A stretch of DNA of 64,000 nt from Sphagnum compactum (Eukaryota; Bryophyta; Sphagnopsida; Sphagnales), in assembly GCA_965153455.1 (NCBI GenBank), contig OZ234504.1:10540001-10604000 (forward strand). The letters are read 5' to 3'. Positions 1 to 13,600 of this stretch are shown here, piece after piece. Each line of letters begins with the position of its first letter. Position 1 is the stretch's first letter. Under the pieces are notes generated by a model, which saw only the letters and a program-made list of their open reading frames with translations, ran no database searches and was not told the DNA's origin. The translations under genes were made by a program, and so were the position numbers.

Positions 1-334
1 CTCTTCTTCAATCAATCCTCTTTATATCACAAGGGTAACGACAAGGGTCAAATTGTCAACATTACCACCTTCAACAACACGTTGAAAAATGAATACATGC
101 AGTCTTCTCCATGCTTGCATCACATGAATAGATATCCAAGATCTATTATCAATAGTAGTCACTTCATTTACACGTTAAAAAAAAACCTATCTACAACCAC
201 AACACTTTGAATTATTTTCAAAACATGCTCACACGTACAATCTACCATCTCCCAACATGCCCCACCAAACCAATGTTTCATTGTATTGTGAGAAACATTC
301 CATTGCACAAATAATTTTTCCATGGTTATATATT
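1..334. other. AT-rich intergenic DNA
   Basis: No open frame, repeat or recognisable element seen. It ends at a TATT (331-334) that is repeated just beyond the inverted-repeat element that follows. Confidence 0.6.
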
Positions 335-1844
335 GGGTGAAAGCACACTATGGACCCCCTTTGGAACACTTTTGGGTTTAATATTATATTACAAAAGTAT
401 GGTCCATTTAATTTTGGGTATCAATTTTGGTTTTTGGGCCGTATAATTATTATTTTACAAACTAATGTTATGTAATATTATTATTTTTAAATAATAAAAT
501 TCATTATTCATATTGAAGGATCCATGGGTATATTTGTAACATACATTGGCATAATAGGGCCATTGTTTCATCTTTAATTACACTAATTTTAAGGTTTCAT
601 TAGTCATTAAAATAATCAATTTCTATGGAATAAAAAAATGGCCCATTTAGCTATGCTTGTCATCTTCATTTGAATGTGATTACTATGTCAAAATTTTAAT
701 TTACCACGCATTTATCACATATTTGTTAAAAAATTCATTTTCTGAAATGAAAATTTTCAAATTAATCACATGATATAAAAACATGGTTCAACTATGTGAA
801 TTGACATGGTTCAATATACCTTCAACTTTCATAAAGATTTAAAATCATTAAAGGGGTATATTTGTTTTTTTGAATACGTAAGTACACTACATTTGTTTCC
901 ACAAATATATTCCAATCTCCCACTTTATAAAATCAAATGAAATAGTTTATTTTCTAATATATTGCTTAGACTATATTCTAACATAATATGCAAAAATATT
1001 GTGAAAGGTTCATTCACAATTGGGGTTCCAAAAAAGAGTGTCTAACTAAAAAAAGACTTTAAATGGAAACTTTAGATTTTTTATAGTGTCTAATATATTA
1101 TAACTATGGTGTATTTTTGTGTTCTTACAATTAGAGTATTGAAAAAACAAGTTATTAAAAAAAACCAACAATTATTGGATGTTGTATAAAATTCCATATT
1201 ATAGTTTTTTGTTAAAGGAATTCAAAGGAATGCATAAAATGATGCAATTGATTTCAAACTTTTTATATAAGAAAAAAATGTTTCCCTTTATGCAACTACA
1301 TGTTTATTATGTCAATTTGATGAAAAAAATCACATGATTTTTCAAAATCATGAAATTTTGAAGCAAAGGGTTGTAAGCGAAATGATTCCTTTATTAAATA
1401 ATTAATTTGGCTAATTTTCTATATCGATTAGGTTCAATATTTTTAATTTTAGACGCATGTCACATGTGCAGGAAATAATAATGTAAAAAACATGTTTAGT
1501 TGATTTTTAAAACCCATTTTAACATTTTTTTGTGTTTATGCTTACAAACCAAAATATTCATGCACAATTATGTATGCATGTGAAAAATCACCGCCACCAC
1601 ATGAATTATCTTGTATTAGACTATTCAATTTTTCTCATTAGAATTTGTTTCATGTAAATGTTATTTGTAGAAAGTAGGGTTAAGAAAGTCCTTGAGTCCT
1701 TTTCCTTTTTTTGGGTACCCCAACCATGAATGGACCTTGAATTTTTTTCAATGAAGTGAAGTAAGATATACTCAAACATGCACATCCTTGGAAAGTAGTA
1801 CAATGTGACACCCCAAAGGGGGTCACCACAGTGTGCTTTCACCC
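335..1844. mobile_element. Non-autonomous terminal-inverted-repeat element, 1.5 kb
   Basis: The left end begins GGGTGAAAGCACACT and continues through ACCCCCTTTGG. The reverse complement of the right end (1844 leftwards) also begins GGGTGAAAGCACACT and continues through GACCCCCTTTGG, so about 30 bp match with small indels. Both ends are flanked by TATT (331-334 and 1845-1848), a candidate 4-bp target-site duplication. The interior is very AT-rich and has no transposase frame, so the element would depend on a partner. The superfamily is unclear: neither the termini nor the duplication length fit a textbook class. The inverted pairing is seen directly; mobility is inferred. Confidence 0.6.
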
Positions 1845-1848
1845 TATT

Positions 1849-4800
1849 CTATCATGGGGCAACCATGACTAAACAAATGAAAAATTAAAGCATATTGGAC
1901 AAGTTTTTTCTTCTTGTCAATATGAGTTGTACCATGAGTGACTTGCTACAACACTGTTTGAAAACTTTTGGCAAAACATAATTTCTCATTGGTAACATGA
2001 ATGTTTTTTCAATAAATAATGTTCTCCTTTCACCTTTGGCATGGCTACCAAAGTCGTGTGACAACCTACATGCTTCCATAAATAATTTAATTTGGGATGG
2101 AGCTTATATTTGCACCCAATTAAAATGCAAATCTTGCATCAAACTTGAATGACTTAACCATGAGAACCTAGGACACATTTTACCCAACGTAGTTTTACTA
2201 CCCGTGTATTTTGGAAATGCCTATTTGACTTATAAGTATTTTTAATTTTTTTATAGATCTCAATGTTCTCTTTTGCCACAATAACGTCCAAGATTATGTA
2301 ATCAAATTGCATAACAAAAGGAACATCCATGGGAATTGCACAAAAAAAATTAGCAACATAAACAACATCAACTGTGGGGATAGATGCACTAGAATAAGCA
2401 ACATCAAACTAGGGGATTTTGTCCCCAAATAAAAAATTTAATTTAAAGTTCTTAAGGGGTTGAAGTTTTGACATGATTTCGAAGGTCAAGGACTTATGGT
2501 GTACACAATGTGCAAAGGGTGAAAATCCTCTAAGGTGTACCACATAAGATGAAAAGGGCTTAGTCTTTAATGCAATCTTTTTTTACCCTATATTTTGGTC
2601 CCCATAAAAAATAATGAATCAAAACTTGTCAAAAAATTTAGAAAGACCATATTTTAAACTATTATAATTTTAGATTCCATCATAATCATCCATGGTAAAA
2701 AAGGACTAGGTAAAAAAAACCAAAAAGGGTGACGATGCGATAAGATTCTGGTACACCTTAAAAAATTACACCCCACAAAACTTAGGGCATACACAATGTG
2801 AAAATAATTAAAAGGATACACAACAATGTGAAAGGAACTAAAGGCATACACAAGGTGAAAGAATTAAGGGTTTTAAAGATAATTAAATCGCAATTCATCC
2901 ATGCGACATGGTGCAATGATCAATCTTGATGACTTGCAACAACATTTTGTTACGCAAATATCACAAAAGTTCAGTGCCACAAAATCGTGAATTTAAATCA
3001 ACATTGCCAAGAGTCGTTTATGAATGTTTCGTAAGTAACGATGGAGTTTTGATGTTCAATGTTCACAAGTTAAACATCACAAAAAATAAAACCAAAAAGG
3101 AAATCACATCAAATTAAATTACCAAATCAGCATTCATGTGATGATATTTTCAATTGACTTAACATGTGAATGACTTTGGGAATGTAAAAATGACTATCAA
3201 TCCCATACAATAATCAAGATTGATCAATTCCCAAGGCATCTAGGAGTCTTGAAAATAATTTGTAGATTGTGTAACATGAGCAATTTGTGGAATCATGAAT
3301 GTAAATGTGAACTATTTGTAAATTCATCATTCAAGACTAAATGGTTTGTGAATCGTGACTTGTGAAATAGTGGGCCATGAGCAAATGTTGATGATCCCAT
3401 TTATAATTGATATTAGTGGACTTTAACTATCAAGTGTTAATGAATTAATCAAAATCTACAAACGTAATCCCAAGGGCCACCACAAAACTCCAAGATACCA
3501 CCAAAACTTATGATCGCAAAACTTGACCAAAAATATAATCACAATGATCAATTAGACTATTGATGTGACACATAATAACCCAAAGGCTGAAACACACATT
3601 TGAAAATTCAATAATGACTTGTCACTCCAAACACAACAAAATATCACAAACTCAGGTAGGAACTTAAATCTTGGAAACTAGAGCCTAGAAATATTGAACT
3701 ATGAAGTTTCAATGACTAGCACAACTCAAACACAAAAACACTGTGCAATGATTAGTTTATGGACAATGCATATTAGCTTGACATTTATTATTTTGGAATT
3801 GACAATATACATGGCAAGTTGTAATGTTCACATTGTTCAACTTCAAGTTTCAATATCATTGTTGTAAAAACCAAACTCCAAATTAGAGACCTTCAAAGTT
3901 CAAGGCTCCATGCACATTGCTTTAAAACCGACATTGCACAAATGCAACAATTCGCAATTCCATTACTGCAATTCAAGCTATTGAATGACTTGCAAAATCT
4001 AGATTCCTAATAAGTTGTGAACATTCTATAGCATAATGCCTCAAAGATACCATAATAATACTAGCAAACCCCACAAAAATCAAAACAATGAAGGTGGTGG
4101 CAACGTATTACAATTTGTGAATACATGACAAACTTTTTCGAGAGTAACGACATGTTGGTGTGAATGGAGGAAGTAAGGTGTCACACTACAAAACTTAAGT
4201 TTTTGACAACATACTTGATGGGTATCATAGAAAAAAATGGAAAATGAAATGTGGCACACACCTTTTTGTAGAGGAGATTCTTTTGTTGGATAAGGTGTTT
4301 ATAGCCTCCAAAGCAAGAGCAAGGTCTAAGCCTATGAGGGAAAATTTTGAATTAAATCCCTAATATCACATAAATAGGTTGGATAACTAAAGTCCTACAC
4401 AACACCCAAACACCATACAAAAACACTTTAAGGATACAAGAGATGAAACTTACAAATTTTTGGGCTAGGATCACCCACATGCTTAAAATTTGGTCCTTAT
4501 GTGGGCTACACCCATTAAGGAGCTCATCACACACACCTAAGCGTGAAAGCATGGTCAAGTAGACAGCCTTTGTACCTTGTCACAAAAAATTACAAGTAGA
4601 CACAAAAGATTTTTTATGCATTAAAAGTAGAAATATTATTATATTCAATGATTAATATGAAGATAATCTTTCACTTTAATATTATAATTTTGAAAAATGA
4701 ACATCTTCATGTAGATTTAAGTAGATTTTTAAAAAATTGCATCTACTTGCAAGAAGTTTCTAATCTTACAAAATGGGTTGCAAGTAGATGAAATATTGAA

Positions 4801-6150
4801 CTTTCTCTACTTTCAAGTTAATGGAGCCTTAAAAGATACTTGTGTATTATCAAATTATGCATGTTATAATCATAATACATAAAAAATTTAGTGTAAAAGT
4901 AAATTTGAACATCAAATTGAACCTATCAAGTTCAAATCTACCTCTCGCCTAATTTATGATACCAAAGTTTATCAAACTTTGTATTCAACTTACTATAAAC
5001 TAAATGGAAAGCCATTGTTTTCACATTTATACTTTCAAAAGTTTTAAATATAATTTAATGTGTTTATATCAAAAACATTATCATTTTTAAACTACATTTT
5101 AGGTGCAACACTTTTTTTTTGTCTACTTTGCCATGTTTTCACCCCTAGGCTTTAAGAACTTTGTTTTATAGGGATTGTTTACAAAAAAAAAATTATGTTT
5201 GCTCTTATGAACATTTCAATAATTAAAATAACACATAAGTTTATTGTGATATAGGTTTGTTACACAAAAGGTTTATTTGAGGCTTAACACAAACTAGCAA
5301 CATGAAATTACGAAAAGTAAAATATGAGCATGAGGCTCCACCGACAACACCTTGTATACTTGAAAGGGGGATTGGATGGATTATTAACCCCGTTCATTTA
5401 CATTCATTAAACATTGTCATCCATTAACTATAAACCAATAGTATTATGCCGCATATTATCCTTACAAAACTATCATCCTACCTATGACCAAGTCATTAAA
5501 ATTATTTGAAATCTTCTTCCCTAGGAACTAATCAAATTTGCACAATTCACCTCCAATTATGTCTAACATGAAATAATTAACTAAATTATTCATGAATCCA
5601 AGCATATGTCTTTAGTCAAAGATCTTCAAGGTAGGGCCCATTAATTGAATTATTTATTTCCATACTCACCCTCCCTTCTACCCCTAGGCCATATTATTAT
5701 TTACAACTTTTACCCCCCTAGTAACCCATCTTAGTTTTTGATACCTCACATATTTAAGTACACAAATGTGATAACAACAAGAAACAACGTTCAAGCTGAG
5801 AGCAAAGAGGAGGCAATTGTCTTTTTTGTGGACAAATTCCAAACAACACAAAAGAGGAAGAGAAATGGCATAAGCAAGGAGGAGGAACCTCATGCTCTAG
5901 CACTAGGAATAAATGGAGGAGGTAAAGAATTTGTTAGGTTGTTAATTAGTTAGGAAGGACTCAAGTATTTAGGGTTCCTTTTTGGGAAAAAATATCTCTT
6001 AGGGTTTCAATGTGTATAATCTATGCTTCTTTTTCATTTTTAGGTTGAAGCTTCTGTAACGCAAATAAACACAAACCAAAAGGTAACCTTTTATCTCCTC
6101 CTTCAATTTCATGCTTTGCCTTTTTGTCTTGAATTCCATGGTAAAATAAG
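1849..6150. other. AT-rich intergenic DNA without recognisable genes
   Basis: Only short stop-riddled frames on both strands, none with family motifs. A purine-rich frame at 5738-5953 ends without resemblance to anything I know. No tandem structure stood out. Confidence 0.5.
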
Positions 6151-6159
6151 TTAAATCCG

Positions 6160-6910
6160 ATAAAAGATATTCAAAAAGCTCCAATAAGCTTAGGCCAAAG
6201 TTCAATTGAGTGATGGCACCTGCAAGCTCAAAATAATTTTTGAATGATGGCACTCGCAAGCTCAAAGAGCTCCCAAGCGATGGTCTCTCAAAAGCTTGGC
6301 TCCCAAAAGTCCGTTCTCAAGATATCGCCCGAAATGATGAGGTCATTTCGACAATGGTGTATCGACCCAAGGTTGGCCTCTCGAGGTTAACATCTTGGCT
6401 CCCTCCTGAGGCTAGCTCCCAAAGATCCCCTGGCTAATGTCCCTATCGAGGTAGCTTGTGAAAGGTTCCGGCAATGGTGGCCGAGGTTACTCTTGGGCCA
6501 AACTCACAAGGAACTTTTTGGTGATGGCTAAAATCCTTCCCCAGTCGAATTCTTGGGAAGATCTTGGTGTTTGCTTAGGTCGCTCATTGCAAGATTGCTC
6601 ATAGGTTGGGCTTGCGAAGAGCTCTTAGCAATGGTCAATGCCCCTCTCAAGTTGAACTCTTGGGAAGATCTTGAAATTTGTCAAGGTTGTTGACAGGCTG
6701 GGCTTGAAGGGAGCTTTCGACAATGGCTGAGGTCCTTCCTAGGTCAGGCTCATGGGAAGCTCTTAACGATGGCCAAGGTCACTCCCAAGAACCTCACAAG
6801 GATGCCCCACTTTTTTGTGTTCTTTTGCGTTCAATTGAAGTCCCTAGAATTCAAGAAAGGACGCCAAGATGCGATAATTTCTTTTTCTCTCTCAAAAATA
6901 ATTTTTCTTT
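6160..6910. repeat. Degenerate GC-richer repeat block
   Basis: A compositional island in the AT-rich surroundings made of recurring phrases such as CTTGGGAAGATCTTG (about 6549 and 6660), GATGGC/AATGGC, GAGGTC and CTCCCAAG at irregular spacing of roughly 100-115 bp. Open frames inside it (for example 6723-6926) are by-products of the composition and match no family. It may be a decayed minisatellite or part of an old retroelement; I cannot decide. Confidence 0.45.
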
Positions 6911-6929
6911 GAATTTTCTATGGTGACTC

Positions 6930-8500
6930 TTTTAAACAAGTTTGTTACTATTTTACAAGGTGTGAAAACACCTACAAATCAAATTTTGGATGTAGATCAG
7001 AATTTGGAGATAGAGGTGCGAAAGAAGCGACATGTTTTATAACCTTATGTTTGTATGGTCATTATATGTTTGTTCTTCAATGTGGAGAATACCAAAATCT
7101 GAAACATGGTTTTCAATTTATGGATTGAAGATTTGATTTCTTTTTGTTAGTATATAGAAAAACTAGAATATCAACACTTGCATAAGGAGGTGAGAGGTTG
7201 ATGAGTACGAGGAAATGTTGTTGAATAGTTTTCTGCTACAAATGATTATTAATAATCCAAGGACATTTGGAACATTTTGTGAATAGGTAGCACTATTCAT
7301 TGAAGACAAAGTTGTGGAAATGCCTTCCAAGGACGCTTAGGAGGAGGTATACATCTTGTATTATTTTGGTTGGTTCAAATTTGTGAAACATGTAGGATAG
7401 GCCTACTTCTTATACTCGGTGTCATCTAGGAAGGTTCTAAGGGCTGGCTTTTGATTCAACATCCAAGATTTTGCAATATAGGCAGGTAAGGTTCTAGGAA
7501 ATATGACTAGGTTCAAAGTAGTATAGATTTCATTATGGCTTTTCCAGTACCATGATCTAGGTATCCAATCTAGTACCATGAACTAGATTTCCAATCCTCC
7601 TTGAACCATCATGTACTGAATTGAATTGTGGAACATTACATTTACACGTTGACATGGATCAAGAGTCGCAAGTAGAGCGAAGTATTGTGTCGAGAGGGTT
7701 GGCTTCAACAAACCCAAATGAAGTGGGTCTTTCAAATTTCACTTTTCAAATGTTGTTAGGGAAACATTGTAGAAATATATCTAGTTAATCGTTGAGATAA
7801 TAATGTTTCATGGTCTTGATTCCTAGTCTTTATTATTTGATTCAAATGTTTTAATGTTTTATGGTCTTGATTATTAGTCTTCACTTTTTGATTCAAAGTT
7901 TTCACTCATTATTTACACTTATTTATCCTGATTAATCTCTTCACTCAGTGTCTACATATGATTGTTTTCATTCATTTGTCTTGAATCTTTTGTTTAAATT
8001 CTCTATGGTTGTTGCCAATGATAGGGCAGGATAGCACTATAGTGGTCCTTTTTTGCCTAAATTCTAGATTAATTCATTTGAATCGCGTTGTATTCAAAGA
8101 CTTCGAGAAGGTTAGTAATATAAGTCAAGGAGGTCTCCAATACAACAAGAGTGCATTTTCAAAGTCTTTGATATGTTTTTAAGTCACAATGAATCCAACT
8201 AACAATCAATCTTTACTTTCGTGCCTGCAACAATAAGGTATAATGCACAAGATAAACAAAAGAACTTTTTTGTTTGTAACTTCAGATTCATGAGGTAATA
8301 TTGAAAAAACTATTTTATTTGACTACTGTAGTTGATTGGAAGTTTCTATAATTGCCTTTCCCATTGAGGTGTGTGGGCCTTGTGTTGTTTAACACCAACC
8401 ATTGCCATATACCTTTGGAAAGAAAGATGAAACCTTAATGGGTTTTTGAATTTTAAATCGTCATATTGCATTTGCAATTGGTGTTGAATTTCAATTGTAG
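6930..8500. other. Intergenic DNA, nothing recognised
   Basis: No frame with family motifs and no clear repeat structure on either strand. Confidence 0.5.
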
Positions 8501-8524
8501 CCCTAAAGGTGGAGTCCGATTTAA

Positions 8525-10690
8525 TTGTTCAGTACCATAATTATATTAATCAAGTTTATTATTCTTGTGTGCAGTGTTTTATCGATGGAAGGAAGGCGGA
8601 ATGTGTGGAGTCCATGGTATTTGATGCCAGTAAACAAGCTAGGGGAGGTGGAATGCAAGTTTCGCATAAATATTATTTCATACCGGAAGGATAGAATGCT
8701 CTTTCATTTGGGCTATCAATATGATGGCAATGGGCGAGTTGGAGTTGCAGTGTGTTCAAAAGCACATCCACGAGTGAAGGCATTATTTGCCTGATGTGGT
8801 GGACATGTCCCTCCACCAATAAACAACATGGAAGTATCAGCCCATATCCTAGATGGGCGAATAGAGGACGTGGCCATTGAAATGACAAATTTTTCAATGG
8901 AAGGAGAATCTACCTCAATGTCTCCAATGGAAGGGGTTTAAATTTTCACCCCCCTTACAAACAACACAAAAGGTTTGAATAGATCCAAAAACAACAACAT
9001 TCAAACCTTTCGACAAGTTTCATTACCCAAGGGATTGAATTTAGCCAAAAAATAAGATTTGGAGAAGAAGTGGGCAACTTTCTTTTATGAGGCAAACATC
9101 TCTTTCAATGTTGTGCGACACATGGCATTCATAGAAGTTGTGAAAGCAACCTTTGAATCTTGAACCTATTACAAACCCCCCATCATGAAATGAATTGCGC
9201 ACAGATTTGTTAAAACAATCCAAGGTGGATGTGTCCAAACATGTAATCAAGAGGATGAAAAATTCAATTCAAAAATATGGAACAACCATTTGTTATAATA
9301 GTTGGGATAACATTGCACGGTGTTGAAGTGGGGATGTATTCATAGGTTCCTTTAACACAATTGGGGAGCAAAAGGATGCCCATTACATATGTAATGCATT
9401 GGTTGGATACACGAAACCATTGGAGTCAACAACATTGTACAAATTTGTATAGATAATGCTTTGAGCATGAGAAGTGCAGCTAACCTTCTAATCCATCACT
9501 TTCCAAGTCTTTATTTTCAAGGTTGTGTTGCTCATTGTCTAGACTTGCAATTGGAAGTTGGGGAAAAACAACATGGGCGAAATGAATTGTGAAAAAGGAA
9601 AAAGTTGTTGTTTTTTTCATACAACAACACCATGCACCACTAACAATCTTTCGTTGTTATGAGACCAACTTAATGTTGTTAAACCCCATTGAAACATGAT
9701 TTGTAACCAATTTTTTAATGGTTGAAAGGTTGTTCAAACTCAAATTTAACATTGAGGAAATTGTTGTCAATCATGATTGGACAACTTTTGTCAACTCATT
9801 GTGCGGCAACCATTGTTAGAAGTTGCTTATTAGAAGTTGGTCACCAAGGTGAGAATTGTTTGAACTAATGTAAGGAGGGACGATTTTTGGTATATTTCTG
9901 CCAACTTTGTACATGTGGTGGAACTAGTTTTAGTGTCATTGAGGGCATTTGATAGCAAACAACCTTGCATGGGGAAGGCGTGGCTTATCATGAAAACATT
10001 ATAATGACATGTTTTATTATTACAAAATCCAACATTTGAATTGCCATCAAACTTTGCAAATGTGATTGAAAATCAATTTTACTAAAGGTGGAAGATGTTG
10101 ACGATTGACCTACATTATGCAAGGGCCTTTTTCAATCCATATTTATTAGGTGAAGCTCACCTACATGATGATGCAGATGCAAAGGAGACCTTAAATAAAA
10201 TTTTAGGAAAAACAACTAGTAAACCCAACCACCAATGCCTTAGCTTTAAAAGATTTTGTCGAAAGTTGAAGTCCATTTTCTGACAACCCCCCCCCCCCAA
10301 GTGAAGGACCTAAACTTGCTCCCACACAAGTGGTGGGATTTGATTGAAGCCGGTGGACGCACAATTGTACCCATTGCTTGTTGCATTTTGGTGCAAGTGT
10401 GTCTTGCATAATCGTGCAAGCGGAATTGAAGTTCATATTCATTTGTCCACAACAAAATGCGAAATCGGTTAACATCGAATCAAGCAGAGGACTTGGTGTA
10501 CATATACATTAATAACAAGCTCTTGCAGGAACAACTTGGCGTTAACCCCATGGCATGGTACGAGAAGAATGTGTTGTTTAAAGACTTGATGTCTAATATT
10601 AATGAAAGTGTACATGAAAACGACTCATCAGGCTAGGACCCCATAGCGTCAAATGAGTTGGATGAAGACAAAGTCGAAACATGACCCTTT
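8525..10690 (+). mobile_element. Decayed BED-finger hAT-family transposase
   Basis: Reading across frames recovers the order of a plant hAT transposase. A BED-like zinc finger lies at about 8640-8815 (CKF.., then RMLFHLGYQYDGNGR and VAVCSKAHPRVKALF). An N-terminal core follows at about 9065-9150 (KKWATFFYEANISFNVV). Next comes the RNase-H-like segment with CVAHCLDLQLE (about 9520-9560) and TRFVTNFLMVERLFKL (about 9690-9740). The C-terminal dimerisation region is at about 10320-10560 (KWWDLIEAGGRTIVPIACC, NQAEDLVYIYINNKLL). Many stops and frameshifts separate these blocks and no continuous frame exceeds about 90 codons, so it cannot encode a working transposase. In the intact family this enzyme cuts and pastes hAT DNA transposons in the nucleus. 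No terminal repeats or 8-bp target duplication were located. Family order is established knowledge; the block matches are by eye. Confidence 0.75.
10287..10298. repeat. Poly-C tract (C12)
   Basis: Twelve consecutive C residues inside the hAT relic. A homopolymer run of this kind is prone to slippage. Confidence 0.9.
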
Positions 10691-10699
10691 TGAATTCCT

Positions 10700-13600
10700 T
10701 CATGATGACAAGATTCCATTTTCAAAATTGTTGTTTAATATGATGGTTTGACATGTTTAAGGGTCTAACAATGGTGATGTAAATCCAAACATGCCATTAT
10801 TATATGACTTTATTCAAGTGTCTAATGCACCCCTCCAGGTTGTACATGCTCCAACGGCCCCAAGTCAAAACACACCCATGCAATTAATGGGTTCCATGGA
10901 AATGGTGCCCTCAATTAGCTCAAACACACCATTAGTTCGAATCATCATTTTGGAGATATATATACAACAGACACTAATAAACACTTCAAACATACAAATG
11001 AACCACACATTAATCCTCCCAATATTGTAGTTAATGACATTGAAGATATTACATTGGAGTTCGGTGTGGGCCCACATATGGTCACTAACACAAGTGCACC
11101 CCAAGTTGTGGATTCAAGTCAAGAGAAGGTGATTCAAATTATGACCATGCACTAATCAGTTAGTACCTATAACGTCCAAGGTACTCGAAGTTGATGCGTT
11201 GTCAACACTAGTCATTGCGACAAGTTCCATGAATTGTCTTTGGCCACCTATTGAAGCCTCGTCCACATGTTGAAATACAACAATTGCTTTTGTAAGTGAA
11301 CATAATTATGAAGGACCACACATTGATGATGGCATTTTGGATATTGAGGGACAGTTCCCCATAAAACAAATTGTGACAAAACATTTAGGGTAAAATGTCA
11401 TCACAACCTTGCGTGGGATAACCATTTCAGAAGCGGAAAAAGCCTCAATAATGATGATGACGAAAATGACACCAAGATTCCTGATGAGGCAATTGAAGCC
11501 CCAAATGATAATGACTACCATGAACTTCGACCCCAACATCCAAATCTTGCCATTAGTCATCCTCCTAGGTCACAAATCACAAGGGCTTCACAATCATAAG
11601 CATTTGGCATTTTGCAATACTTACACATAGGTTGAATTGCATCCATATGGTGGCATAAACATATCTTCTTTTAACTATATAGATTTTTGGTAATAAAATT
11701 TTAACCATTTGGTTTGGGACCCTATTTGGAAATTGGTGTTTTACATATAAGGCAATTTCATTTCCATAATTCAAATTCCAAGTTTTCAATTCCAAAGGCA
11801 CTCTAAATGAAGTGCCGCCATATAATTGCAATTATATGTTTTCCAATTCATTCCAATCACATTGTCATCAATGAGATTCAATATTCAAAAATTATGGGCC
11901 ATATCCAATCATCCAATTCATTTTTCAATTATAAAACTTTACATATGATTGTAGTTAACTAGGTTCAAATTAATTGTGACAAACTCTTAGGGGAAACAAC
12001 TTGTTTGTCCATATTGCCGCATAAATATTAATTTTGTACAATATTGAAGTTATTCTACAATGTACATATGTTTCATCTAGTGGCAAATTCCACCTCACCC
12101 TACTACTGCGATCTATTATCTCCTATACTATTACTTTCCCCAATATTACTACCACATTGTCGATTAACACAATTTATAGCCCAATGGGTTCCCCATTCAA
12201 AATTGCCTCCAACCCACAAAGATTATATATCTCGTTGAACATTGCAACCATGTGAAGAGATATTGTAGTTAATAATGTAAAAATAGCATCATCTTTCAAA
12301 CATGGCCCTTCATTAGTCTCCTCCAATGTCAAGTTGGCTTGGTCTTCAACTTGAAGTCGCTTATGGTGAACCCCCACCCAATCTCCTCCCCCATCATGTT
12401 GTACCAAGCACATTCCAAATTCATACAATACTCGAACTTGTTGGTTCTTGGGTTATACCACCCTCAAAACATTTGATAAAACCAATGGTGTTGTGTATTG
12501 ATTGTTGATGGGTATAACAATTCACATGCCTTCTAGATCATGGATTCATCATATTGTCATTCGTCATATTAACTCCCCCATGTAATAATAGACATGCCAA
12601 CATTCCAAATCAAGTTCATGTTTTTGCCCCATGCTTGTGGTTTATTGGGTGAAACATGTTATACTCCCAATGTTGTGGCATGGATGCTTGAAAACTGAAT
12701 AGTTTGTATAGGTGTCGATGAAATGGGCCTTACATTGTGGACATCTCTTCTTTACCACCATCAAAATGATTAGGCATTGCAGATGGTACATGTGTTGGCA
12801 AGTGCCCAAAATCCATGCACCTTTTAGTCCAAACGGGGAGCAACAAATAAAATATAGTTCTTCATTTTGTGTGAAGCATTGAAGTGTAGGTCACAAGAGT
12901 TCCCCTGTTTTTTTGACATGACAATGACATATTCCCAATCAAGCTCGGGATGTGTCACCCAATCTATGTAATAATAGACATGCCAAGCTCATGATTAATG
13001 ACCGAAATTCATTTTTAGTCACCAATCATAACAGGGGTAACCTAAGCAAGGATGCTAGTCCACGAGCTTGTGAGCATGAGTAGGTGAGCATGAACAAATG
13101 AACATGACCGAATTTTTTAAAAAATATTCTGTCCATGTCGACAAAATATAAGAAAACATTTTTTGACACATAGGATAGAATTTTTGTTGACGTGGAGGAA
13201 TATTTTGCCACATGTCCATGGATGAATGATATTTATGGATGAAAGTATGAATGAAATTTATTCTAAACATTGGCAACAAATGTTATTTTTGCGAAAAATT
13301 GAACAAAAGAAACAAGGTGGAAACAATTTATGTTGGTTTCTTTCAAAAGCAATTTGACACATGAAATACTCAAATCACACTTCAAAGTCATATCTCATAT
13401 TTCTTTAATATGAAATATATTCAAGCTTTGCAACATCTAAACCATATATAATGTTGAATTAAATCTAATTGACCAACCAAGAGGTGTGTGCCAATCCAAA
13501 CATTACCTGCTCACCACCAAGAGGCATGTGCCCATTAGGAACAAAGACAATATGAGGTAGCCCACAATAGTTTACATTGTCTACACCATTTCAAGTTTTT

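Noticed and set aside
4180-4200. CACACTACAAAACTTAAG string resembling a CACTA terminus
   Set aside because: No inverted partner, subterminal repeats or target duplication nearby.
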